From contig DCHS01000005.1 of NCBI GenBank assembly GCA_002314875.1, positions 233-6,517 of the forward strand: a stretch of DNA of 6,285 nt, in the 5' to 3' direction. Below, in pieces: positions 1 through 6,278 of this stretch (within the stretch, counting starts at the first letter, position 1; the number at the start of each line of letters is the position of its first letter). The notes below the pieces were generated by a model. The model had not been told where the DNA came from, searched no databases, and was given only the letters and a program-made list of their open reading frames with translations. Both the position numbers and the translations under genes were made by a program. Source of the stretch: Prevotellaceae bacterium UBA1746 (GTDB lineage: Bacteria; Bacteroidota; Bacteroidia; Bacteroidales; Bacteroidaceae).

Positions 1-701
1 ACGACTTCGACTATATGCCCGCAAAGACCACCACCCTCGCTCAGGACACCATTCGCGGAACTCGCGGCGAAATCAGAGGTCCCCAGCTTCCCAACGATCC
101 CTTCCGCGGAGGCCTCACCTACCACTTCGGCGACAAGGTCACCAAGAACATCAGTAATTACGGTGACGCTGAATTCGTCTGCATCAGCGACAAGGCTCCC
201 TACTACTTCATCCACGTTTCCAGCAAGAAGTACTCCATGAGCGAAAAAGACGCAATGCACTATTCACAGACTGGTTACGCAGCAACCACAGATTTGCTCA
301 AGGTAGTTGCAAAAGAGATTCAGCCCCACATTTTCGATATGATTGATAACTACAATTGCTTGCATGATGAGGATGGTTATGATTTCTATTGCTGGAATAC
401 TGCTGACATCACGAACGCCGCTAAGGTTTTGAGTCAATACATCCCCGTTAACGACCCGAATTACCAGTTTAACGATGACACAGACCAATTCACCTTCACC
501 TCTGAAGAATTCTGGGTTAGCAACTCTCACGATTATCCCTACGCTCAAATCACATGGAATAACCATGGTTGCGTTCGTAAGGGCGAAAGTAAGAGCAGCA
601 GTTCTTTCAACAGCGTTGAAGTTGATGATGCTCATCACTGGAGCTACGCTAGCCCTTGCGGCGGCCACCGCTTCTTCTTCATCGCAAAAACAAATGATTA
701 A
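1..701 (+). CDS. C-terminal part of an unrecognised protein, 5' end outside the window
   Basis: The reading frame is open to the left edge: the codons before the first ATG (position 15) read D-F-D-Y, and the 14 bases upstream carry no ribosome binding site. I therefore read this as the 3' end of a longer gene. It ends with TAA at 699-701. Counting from the ATG, residues 31-40 (RGGLTYHFGD) resemble the closing strand of an outer-membrane beta-barrel such as an OmpA-type N-terminal domain; this is a weak resemblance. The rest is acidic and aromatic-rich, with cysteines at 56, 115, 126, 186 and 215, and contains no transmembrane helix. The region around 163-224 (FWVSNS, WNNHGCVRKG, CGGHRFFFIAK) loosely recalls C-type-lectin-like or DUF1566-like display domains, but I cannot confirm a family. 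Third-position GC falls from about 76% in the first 75 codons to about 52% in the following stretch. A strong hairpin follows 33 bases after the stop. The coding call is firm; function is unknown. Confidence 0.75.
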   Translation, partial: DFDYMPAKTTTLAQDTIRGTRGEIRGPQLPNDPFRGGLTYHFGDKVTKNISNYGDAEFVCISDKAPYYFIHVSSKKYSMSEKDAMHYSQTGYAATTDLLKVVAKEIQPHIFDMIDNYNCLHDEDGYDFYCWNTADITNAAKVLSQYIPVNDPNYQFNDDTDQFTFTSEEFWVSNSHDYPYAQITWNNHGCVRKGESKSSSSFNSVEVDDAHHWSYASPCGGHRFFFIAKTND

Positions 702-733
702 GATATAAATAAATTAAGGAAATAGTTTTAGTT

Positions 734-772
734 AAAACGGTCCCGGGTGCTGACTGCACCCGGGACCATTTT
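734..772. terminator. Bidirectional intrinsic terminator between convergent genes
   Basis: The arms at 739-750 and 756-767 are perfectly complementary over 12 bp and GC-rich, closing a 5-base loop (TGACT). After one mismatch the pairing continues as AAAA (734-737) with TTTT (769-772). On the plus strand the stem runs into ATTTTGTTTAAT, and on the minus strand into GTTTTAACTAAAAC, so each direction has a T-rich tail. It lies 33 bases past the stop of the plus-strand gene and about 17 bases past the stop of the minus-strand esterase gene, which is the expected place for a terminator shared by two converging transcripts. Confidence 0.9.
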
Positions 773-788
773 GTTTAATAAATTAAAA

Positions 789-1658
789 CTAGTATTTAAG
801 GACAACCTCTCGCAACCACTTTTCGAGTTCGCCTGTCCACTGGTACTTATAGGGGAAATTGTCCCTGAAGCCCCAGCCATGGCCGCCGACAGGATAGACG
901 TGGAAGGTCACGCTGACATGGTGGTCGTTGAGGGCCTGACAGTATGCGAGGGAGTTGCGGAGAGGAACGCAGTCGTCGTCACTGCTGTGAAGGATGAAGG
1001 CAGGGGGAGTATCGTCCGTCACCTGCTTCTCGTTGGAATAGAGTTCTTCGAGTTCCTTCGAGGGTTTCTCACCGAGAAGATTGTCGTGGCTTCCCATATG
1101 GGTAAAGGCAGGATCCATTGTAACAACAGGATAGAAGAGAATCTGGAAATCGGGGCGTTCCACGGCATTGCCATAATGCGTTGCTGCGGTAGAAGCCAGA
1201 TGGCCACCGGCAGAGAATCCCTGAACACCGATCTTGTTGATATGGAGATCATCGGCATGGCTGCGGAGGTAGCGCATGGTCTCGTGGACATCCTCAAGCG
1301 GTACGGAAGGATGATGGTTGGGGAGACGGTATTTCAGCACGCAGTAGGTGATACCCTGGCATTTATACCACTCTGCCAAAGAACTTCCCTCATGGACATA
1401 CCACACATCCCAATAAGCACCACCGGGGCAGGAGACCACACAGATTCCGTTAGGATGTTCCGGGCGGTAGATCGTCAACGTAGGATCGGTGACACGGGAA
1501 GCATGTTCGCCGTCGTCACTCATGGGTTCCGTAAACTCATTATTCGTCGGTGCACCATTGGGCCAAAGATGAATCACTTCCTGGGCATTAGCCAAGGTAG
1601 GCGCAAAAACCATTGCCGCCCATGCGAGGCAGCCAATATACAAGTGTTTATAATTCAT
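789..1658 (-). CDS. Secreted alpha/beta hydrolase, probable acetyl xylan / feruloyl-type esterase
   Basis: This is a 289-residue alpha/beta-hydrolase-fold esterase, the usual size for single-domain bacterial acetyl esterases that remove acetyl or feruloyl groups from xylan side chains. Residues 1-25 form a signal peptide with a likely signal peptidase I cut after TLANA (Ala25/Gln26), so it should act in the periplasm or outside the cell. The oxyanion-loop motif CPGGAYW spans 77-83. The nucleophile is Ser149 in the elbow GFSAGG (147-152), the acid is probably Asp228 in HSSDDDCVP (224-232), and the base is His260 in GGHGWG (258-263). The catalytic set is complete, with no truncation or frameshift. 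The mature protein starts at QEVIHLWPNGAP, an opening I associate with Bacteroidetes members of this family. The start is supported by AGGAAAA about 4 bases upstream of the ATG and a promoter at 1730-1760. No other gene shares its transcript. Substrate (xylan acetyl, feruloyl or another ester) cannot be decided from sequence alone; a peptidase of the S9-like superfamily is the less likely alternative. Confidence 0.88.
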   Translation of the reverse strand: MNYKHLYIGCLAWAAMVFAPTLANAQEVIHLWPNGAPTNNEFTEPMSDDGEHASRVTDPTLTIYRPEHPNGICVVSCPGGAYWDVWYVHEGSSLAEWYKCQGITYCVLKYRLPNHHPSVPLEDVHETMRYLRSHADDLHINKIGVQGFSAGGHLASTAATHYGNAVERPDFQILFYPVVTMDPAFTHMGSHDNLLGEKPSKELEELYSNEKQVTDDTPPAFILHSSDDDCVPLRNSLAYCQALNDHHVSVTFHVYPVGGHGWGFRDNFPYKYQWTGELEKWLREVVLKY

Positions 1659-1714
1659 AGATTTTCCTGATTTCTTGTCAGCGTCATTTTCATAACACCA
1701 ACAATATTCGTCAT
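1655..1714 (-). CDS. Possible 19-codon upstream ORF overlapping the esterase start
   Basis: Downstream of the predicted promoter, an ATG at 1714-1712 opens a 19-residue frame beginning MTNIVGV and ending in NQENL. Its TGA stop (1657-1655) overlaps the esterase start codon as ATGA, in another frame. The esterase's AGGAAAA site lies inside it. This arrangement would permit translational coupling, but the ORF has no clear ribosome binding site of its own and is short enough to be chance. Confidence 0.2.
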   Translation of the reverse strand: MTNIVGVMKMTLTRNQENL

Positions 1715-1729
1715 ATTATTATCCGTTGG

Positions 1730-1760
1730 CAAAATTAGTCATTAATTCTTTTCCTGCAAA
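1730..1760 (-). promoter_or_regulatory. Bacteroidetes-type promoter of the esterase gene
   Basis: On the minus strand the sequence reads TTTG (1760-1757), a 19-base spacer, then TAATTTTG (1737-1730). This matches the Bacteroidetes primary-sigma consensus of a -33 TTTG and a -7 TAnnTTTG, including the usual spacing of about 19-21 bases. Transcription would start near 1723, leaving a leader of about 65 bases before the esterase ATG. It lies downstream of the hairpin that ends the large gene, so the esterase has an independent promoter. Confidence 0.65.
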
Positions 1761-1797
1761 ACTATTTCTCCTTTTATTATAGAACCCACCTATAAAT

Positions 1798-1831
1798 CAA
1801 CTCCCACGGTGAATGCACACCGCGGGAGTTG
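1798..1831 (-). terminator. Probable terminator of the GLUG-repeat gene
   Basis: The arms at 1798-1811 and 1818-1831 pair over 14 positions around a 6-base loop. The single imperfect position (A1806 opposite C1823) becomes a G-U wobble in the minus-strand RNA, so the stem is continuous only when transcribed from the minus strand, which suggests it serves the large minus-strand gene. It starts 37 bases past that gene's stop codon. The tail that follows (ATTTATAGGTGGG on the minus strand) is only modestly T-rich, which lowers confidence in efficient intrinsic termination. Confidence 0.7.
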
Positions 1832-1867
1832 TTAATATCTAAGCCAGGGAACTGGCGGAATCAGCGA

Positions 1868-4800
1868 TTACCATCTGATAACATAATACTTTACTTCGGT
1901 ATCATTAGAACCATCGTAGAATACACAGGCGAGACTGATTCCACCTTCCGTCTTAGAAGTATTGACGTATGAACTATTATGCGTCGGGTATAGCGTGATA
2001 AAAGGATAGTCTTCGCGACCAGTCCAAATTCTTGGTACCTCTGTCGTATCCACTTCTTTAACTGTACCATCAGTATCTACGTAGATAACCTTGGTAATCT
2101 TTCCACTATTATTATAGAGGAGTTCAAAGTCACGACCAGGAACGCCAGCAAAGTTCTTTACGATGAGACGGTTATCGGGGAAAATCTCAACATTCACACT
2201 ACAGTTCGGAATAAACGATGTCAAGTAGTTGCTGTTGTAAATCGTTGCAGTAGCAGGAGTGAACCAGCCACCCATAACCTGAACCTTGACGCTCTCGATG
2301 TCGCTTTCGCCAACGGGGAGACCGCTCTTCTGACGATCGATAAGATAGGTAACATCACCGATAGAAGCCTTGCCGTCAGAATAATTGCTGAAACCGTCAG
2401 GAGCATAAACGGGATAGCCATTGAGAACGGGATAGGGATCAGCCTTGTTGATGTCGAGGGTCTGGCCCCAAGAGCTAGGTTGATAATCATTATAAGTAAG
2501 ACTGTATGCAACCTGTCCGTTGGCAAATTGATTTGTATCGCGTGCATAGATATTACGTTCACTTGCATCGCCAGCGCCACCTAAAATATAGCATTCACGG
2601 ACGTGGTCGGAGAGATTTGCGTCAGTGCTGGGCAAAGCAAAGATGTCACCGAAATGCTTACCATCAGTACCGTTGTGTAATTCTACAGAACCATAATTGT
2701 AGCAGTTGGTGGCCCAAACATCACTACTAGTGAAGGAGTCGGGGAATCCACCGGCAAGACCTGCAGTATAATCACTACCAGTAATTGCTCCCACATTAGC
2801 ACAACAACTGAGAGAAGGGAAGCTACCTGCATAATAGCCAATCACACCACCAACACAGTAGCTGTTTCCAGCGTCAATACGACCGGAATTGAAGCAATTG
2901 TTAACCGTATTAGCATTGTTGCGATAATAACCAACAATACCACCATAGCCTGAGGGATTACCACTTTCGTAACCCGTATTGAGAGTATTACGGTTCAGTA
3001 CAAATGCGTCATTATTACATCCGCTGATAATGCCAGCATTGCTAAAACCAGCTACACCACCAATATCGTTTTTGATACCTGTGATGGAACCTGTGGTTTT
3101 GATATTATTGATATCAGTATATTTTGCGTAGCCAACAACGAGACCACTAGCTGAATAGGCAGTAATCGTACCGTCAACGCTAAGATCGTAGATATGACTG
3201 TTTCCTTCGTCAGTAGAAGTCGTATAGCCGAAGAGGCCCTGGTAATAACCATTGGTTTCGTTATTTCTATTGATATACAGACCGGTAATCTTGTGGCCAC
3301 CACCATCATACTCACCAGCCCACATAACGTCTTCATCTTTTCCGATAGGATTCCAATTCTTGTGTTCAGTAGCGCTGCAAACGCTGGAAAGATCGATATC
3401 GGCTATCTGGCGGGCATTGACAACACATTTGTGGTCATCATCCGTATTATCAATATTTACATAGTCACTGAGCCACTTGAGGTGACCGGCATTGGCAATG
3501 AGGTATCTGCCTTCATCATCGAGTTCAGGCATTGATGCTTCGCCGCATGCGCTGCAGAAACCATTTTCGTCAATTTCGCCGGCATGCTTGACATAACCTT
3601 TCGTATTGGTGAAGATAGCGGGAGCAAAAAACTTTCCCTGACAGTCCTCATCACAACGATATACCGGCAGAACAACCTGCTTGGCATACCAGATGTACGG
3701 ATAGTCGTCATGGCCGATTCTCTGGCCCCAGAAGAAGTATTCGTCATCGTCCTCGGGATTAGTGGCCTGAAGATCGTAGGCAATCTTACCGCTGGACAGA
3801 TCAGCAGAACTTGCAGCATTCACCGTCTTCGTGCTGTAGTTACCAATGTGGACATCGGAAGCCACGCCAGCAATGGTGAGAACGGAATTGGCGCAGACAT
3901 AGTCAGTACTGAGGTCAACACTATCGAAATTAGTAAGAGAGTTAACCGAACCAATGAACTTGCCGACACCACTAGTACCTTTTGCTGTCACATTACCGAC
4001 AGAAAGACAATTCTTTATCTCGGTTCCACTAGGATTATAGAGGAAGCCCAAAAGACCACCTACAAGCGCTTTACCTGAAACAGAACCGTAATTGGCGCAA
4101 TTATAGATTTTATGACTGCTGGTTGATAAGTCAATTCTACCAACAACACCACCTGCTGTTCCTTCTGAGATTATCGTTCCGAAATTATGACATTCATAAA
4201 AATCTCCTTTTACACTTGTCAGATAAGCAGCGATACCACCAGCCCTATCTGCTCCAACAACATCTGCTCTATTGATGCAATGATCAATTCTAATAGCATA
4301 AGCTTCACCGATAATACCTCCAGCTGCACTTGAACCTTCTACGCTACATGATCCATCAACTTCTATGTAGGAAATGATATTCGCAGAATTGCCAGCAGTA
4401 TGGCCTACAAGTGCACCTGTAGATGAACCACCCTTAACAGTTGCTTTGCTCAATTTCAAAGCTTCTATGGTTGCATTATAGATATATCCGAAAAGACCAG
4501 TATAGTCATATTTCGAATTAATGTAAAGATTGCTGATGGTGTATCCGTCACCGTCGAATTTTCCCCTGAAAGACTTCTCTTTACTACCAATAGGTTCCCA
4601 ACTTCCAATGGTCTCACCACAGACCATTCCGAGGTCGATGTCGTCTCTCAATTTACCATTGATTGAGACCTGTCCACTGTTTACAGCATCTCGGAACCAT
4701 ACAAGGTGTCCGGGTTTGCTTATACGATAGACACCTCCGTCGAGTTCCGGTTCCGTACCGAGGAAACACGTCGTACAGAGGTCAAGGTCTTCGTCCCATT

Positions 4801-6088
4801 TATGATGAGTCTCAATATCTGAATACGAACCTGCAGACTTAGAATTGGTATATTCTCCACCCGTAGGAAGCTGATTGGGGCAATCAAAATAGGCTACTGT
4901 AGGATTGGTAATATAAACCTTCTTGTTTTTGCCAAAGAGGGGATAGTTATCACCAGTACCCGTCAACGAAGCAAGGCTCTGTCCCCAACAATCACTCTCA
5001 GCATTGAACTGGCAGGTAATGGCACCAGACTTAACGGTTTCGGCATCAATGATACAGGGGTAGCTGTCCTTGAGACGTATACCTGTTCCTGTAATCGTAG
5101 CAGTAGCAAGAGAGTAGCAATGGATGAATTTTGTGCCCTCGTCGAAAAAGCCTGAGAAAGTACCATACTGTCCATCCGAAGACCATATGCCTGCTGCGTT
5201 CACATTACCAGTGTTGAAACAGTTTCGAAGGGTAAGACCCATGGTATAACCAGCGAGAGAACCCACAAAGTTTGTACCGGTAATATTACCATAGTTGGCA
5301 AAATCCTTAACTGTTAAATAGGAAGCACTTGAGGAACTTGTTCGTAACCAACCCACAATACCTCCAACAAAATTATAGGAAGAAGTAACTTCACCATAGT
5401 TAGCGCAACGTTCGAAAGCCGTAGGAGATTCAAACGATCCACAGATACCACCTACATAACTACCGTTGTCGGTCTGACGGACAGTACCATAGTTACGGCA
5501 GTCAGTAATAGAGCCACTGCTGCATTTGCCTACTACGCCACCGATATAATTTCCAATACCTTCAATAACGCTTGAAGAACCTGCCTCACCAGCTTGGCAA
5601 TTGGAAATTGTAGCACCACTTTCAGCAAAGCCGACAATAAAACCGATGTATGAAGAACCATAGACATTACCGCAAACGGTAAGGTTTTTTACAGTTCCTT
5701 TAAGACGTCCAAAGAGACCATTGTAACCGCTGGAACCATTTGCCTTAGCAATATAAAGATTACGGACAGTCTTGTTGTTACCGTCAAAGATTCCATCGTA
5801 ATGAAGACTGGCATCTCTCATTTCATTAACGCCAATGGGCATCCAGTTGCCAACAGTAGAATTACATGCTTCTTTGAGGTCGATGTCGGCCATCAGTTTA
5901 GCATGGTAGGAGACACCAGTACCTGCATTTACAGCATCACGGAACCAGCAGAATTGCTCAACAGTACTGATCTGATAGGGGTTAGCCTCTGAACCATCAC
6001 CCACAGTGGGGGCCGCAGGTGTCACTTCGGCTAACGCTGCCAACGTGGTCATAAAACACGCTAACAGAAAAAGCAAAGATCTTTTCAT
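1868..6088 (-). CDS. Large exported GLUG-repeat protein with three modules and a degenerate dockerin-like segment
   Basis: I take the start at 6088 (1406 residues, MKRSLLFLL...). The longer in-frame ATG at 6130 would place translation on top of the predicted -7 box and add a non-signal extension of 14 residues. Residues 1-20 are a signal peptide (cut after ALA, Ala20/Glu21). Three related modules follow at about 31-400, 450-805 and 855-1230. Each opens with a W-F/L-x-D-x-V-N...ADIDL...W-x-PIG...FDG...NLYI...GLFG signature, continues with about six GLUG-like repeats (vGGivG...nCxnxGxV, the Pfam GLUG motif), and closes with WGQ...YP. Linkers between modules carry His-x9-Cys-x2-Cys. Residues 1234-1251 resemble half a type I dockerin, and about 1262-1406 form an unassigned beta-rich domain. 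GLUG repeats occur in extracellular bacterial proteins and are expected to build repetitive beta structure; no catalytic domain is visible, so adhesion or ligand binding is inference. No type IX C-terminal sorting motif is seen, leaving surface attachment open. It is apparently monocistronic and flanked by its own promoter and terminator. Confidence 0.9.
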   Translation of the reverse strand: MKRSLLFLLACFMTTLAALAEVTPAAPTVGDGSEANPYQISTVEQFCWFRDAVNAGTGVSYHAKLMADIDLKEACNSTVGNWMPIGVNEMRDASLHYDGIFDGNNKTVRNLYIAKANGSSGYNGLFGRLKGTVKNLTVCGNVYGSSYIGFIVGFAESGATISNCQAGEAGSSSVIEGIGNYIGGVVGKCSSGSITDCRNYGTVRQTDNGSYVGGICGSFESPTAFERCANYGEVTSSYNFVGGIVGWLRTSSSSASYLTVKDFANYGNITGTNFVGSLAGYTMGLTLRNCFNTGNVNAAGIWSSDGQYGTFSGFFDEGTKFIHCYSLATATITGTGIRLKDSYPCIIDAETVKSGAITCQFNAESDCWGQSLASLTGTGDNYPLFGKNKKVYITNPTVAYFDCPNQLPTGGEYTNSKSAGSYSDIETHHKWDEDLDLCTTCFLGTEPELDGGVYRISKPGHLVWFRDAVNSGQVSINGKLRDDIDLGMVCGETIGSWEPIGSKEKSFRGKFDGDGYTISNLYINSKYDYTGLFGYIYNATIEALKLSKATVKGGSSTGALVGHTAGNSANIISYIEVDGSCSVEGSSAAGGIIGEAYAIRIDHCINRADVVGADRAGGIAAYLTSVKGDFYECHNFGTIISEGTAGGVVGRIDLSTSSHKIYNCANYGSVSGKALVGGLLGFLYNPSGTEIKNCLSVGNVTAKGTSGVGKFIGSVNSLTNFDSVDLSTDYVCANSVLTIAGVASDVHIGNYSTKTVNAASSADLSSGKIAYDLQATNPEDDDEYFFWGQRIGHDDYPYIWYAKQVVLPVYRCDEDCQGKFFAPAIFTNTKGYVKHAGEIDENGFCSACGEASMPELDDEGRYLIANAGHLKWLSDYVNIDNTDDDHKCVVNARQIADIDLSSVCSATEHKNWNPIGKDEDVMWAGEYDGGGHKITGLYINRNNETNGYYQGLFGYTTSTDEGNSHIYDLSVDGTITAYSASGLVVGYAKYTDINNIKTTGSITGIKNDIGGVAGFSNAGIISGCNNDAFVLNRNTLNTGYESGNPSGYGGIVGYYRNNANTVNNCFNSGRIDAGNSYCVGGVIGYYAGSFPSLSCCANVGAITGSDYTAGLAGGFPDSFTSSDVWATNCYNYGSVELHNGTDGKHFGDIFALPSTDANLSDHVRECYILGGAGDASERNIYARDTNQFANGQVAYSLTYNDYQPSSWGQTLDINKADPYPVLNGYPVYAPDGFSNYSDGKASIGDVTYLIDRQKSGLPVGESDIESVKVQVMGGWFTPATATIYNSNYLTSFIPNCSVNVEIFPDNRLIVKNFAGVPGRDFELLYNNSGKITKVIYVDTDGTVKEVDTTEVPRIWTGREDYPFITLYPTHNSSYVNTSKTEGGISLACVFYDGSNDTEVKYYVIRW
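2399..3526 (-). repeat. GLUG module 3 of the large protein (residues about 855-1230)
   Basis: The opening signature is more diverged than in the other two: KWLSDYVN (871-878), IADIDL (895-900), NWNPIG (911-916), GEYDGG (925-930), GLYIN (936-940) and GLFG (951-954), with a longer D-rich segment near 880-886. GLUG-like repeats begin near 979, 1008, 1047, 1078, 1108 and 1146. Motif cysteines are at 1024, 1065, 1095/1096, 1129 and 1166. The closing motif is SWGQ (1206-1209) with DPYPVL (1217-1222). It is not followed by the Cys/His linker but by the dockerin-like segment. Confidence 0.8.
3674..4741 (-). repeat. GLUG module 2 of the large protein (residues about 450-805)
   Basis: The opening signature is VWFRDAVN (463-470), RDDIDL (481-486), SWEPIG (496-501), KFDG (510-513), NLYI (520-523) and GLFG (531-534). 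GLUG-like repeats begin near 556, 588, 615, 644, 675 and 707; the first and last are the most divergent and lack the NC core. Motif cysteines are seen at 604, 633, 664 and 694. The closing motif is FWGQ (786-789) with DDYPY (794-798), preceded by SSGKIAYDL. Its opening tryptophan lies about 416 residues after that of module 1. Confidence 0.8.
4889..5998 (-). repeat. GLUG module 1 of the large protein (residues about 31-400)
   Basis: The opening signature is CWFRDAVN (47-54), MADIDL (66-71), NWMPIG (81-86), DGIFDG (98-103), NLYI (110-113) and GLFG (124-127). Six GLUG-like repeats begin near residues 147, 181, 211, 240, 274 and 308. The motif cysteine is present in most (164, 197, 228, 290, 324); the fourth repeat has Phe (KDFANYG) instead and a longer serine-rich insert. 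The closing motif is CWGQ (367-370) followed by DNYPLF (380-385). Confidence 0.8.
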
Positions 6089-6127
6089 AATTATTGTTTT
6101 TTTTATTGTATTTGCATTTATTGGGCG

Positions 6128-6162
6128 CAAAAATACAACAATATTTCGGAAAAATTAACAAA
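6128..6162 (-). promoter_or_regulatory. Candidate promoter of the GLUG-repeat gene
   Basis: On the minus strand TATTTTTG (6135-6128) fits the Bacteroidetes -7 TAnnTTTG, with a TTTG at 6162-6159 upstream. The spacer is 23 bases, longer than the usual 19-21, so the -33 assignment is weaker than for the esterase promoter. Transcription would begin near 6121, giving a leader of about 33 A-rich bases before the ATG at 6088, with no Shine-Dalgarno sequence, which is common in this phylum. Confidence 0.45.
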
Positions 6163-6175
6163 TATTCGGAAAAAT
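6145..6175. repeat. 11-bp direct repeat, 20-bp period, upstream of the GLUG-repeat gene
   Basis: TTCGGAAAAAT occurs at 6145-6155 and again at 6165-6175, start to start 20 bp, close to two helical turns. The two copies bracket the putative -33 TTTG of the large gene. The placement and phasing would suit a dimeric regulator, but the AT-rich setting makes coincidence possible. Confidence 0.5.
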
Positions 6176-6208
6176 CTAAGATTTTTACCGCATTTCTCGG
6201 GGGAATGA

Positions 6209-6278
6209 ACACGAAAGACGCAGTAGGACACAAAAAGTAATGTGATAAGCCTTTCGTGTAATTTCGTGCCTTCTGTGG
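6209..6278. repeat. Inverted, 10-bp-phased TTTCGTG intergenic repeat
   Basis: ACACGAAAG (6209-6217) is the exact reverse complement of CTTTCGTGT (6251-6259), separated by 33 bases. The right arm continues as a near-tandem series: TTTCGTG at 6252 and 6262 and TTCTGTG at 6271, a spacing of 10 then 9 bases. Wording of this kind resembles dispersed non-coding repeats I associate with intergenic regions of Bacteroidetes and some other phyla. Only one copy is visible here, and the element may extend past the right edge. Confidence 0.45.

Noticed and set aside
747..1670. A 307-codon plus-strand open frame antisense to the esterase gene
   Set aside because: Its ATG lies inside the terminator hairpin, its protein has no recognisable motif, and the opposite strand encodes a complete esterase with signal peptide and catalytic triad. 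It is a mirror effect of codon bias in the real gene.
1868..2305. Type IX secretion C-terminal sorting domain on the large protein
   Set aside because: The last residues lack the usual GxY...K-V-V-V-type ending; the VKNFAG stretch is about 95 residues from the C-terminus.
3194..4078. Several open frames of 110-165 codons on the plus strand within the large gene
   Set aside because: They lie wholly inside the strongly supported minus-strand frame, show no domain and have no promoter. Their proteins are rich in Ile/Val/Thr, as expected from reading the repeat gene backwards.
2399..5998. CRISPR array or nucleotide-level tandem repeats
   Set aside because: The recurrence is at protein level (GLUG motifs). 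At DNA level the units differ in length and sequence, with no constant repeat and spacer pattern.
6053..6088. A lipobox-like LLAC at residues 8-11 of the large protein
   Set aside because: The hydrophobic stretch before Cys11 is too short for a lipoprotein signal, and a good signal peptidase I site follows at Ala20 after a continuous hydrophobic core.
789..6088. Esterase and GLUG-repeat gene as one operon
   Set aside because: They are on the same strand, but a hairpin at 1798-1831 and a well-spaced promoter at 1730-1760 lie between them, and the gap is 209 bases.
6089..6130. An in-frame upstream ATG that would extend the large protein by 14 residues
   Set aside because: It overlaps the predicted -7 element and would bury the signal peptide behind MRPINANTIKKTII. 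The ATG at 6088 directly begins a standard signal peptide.
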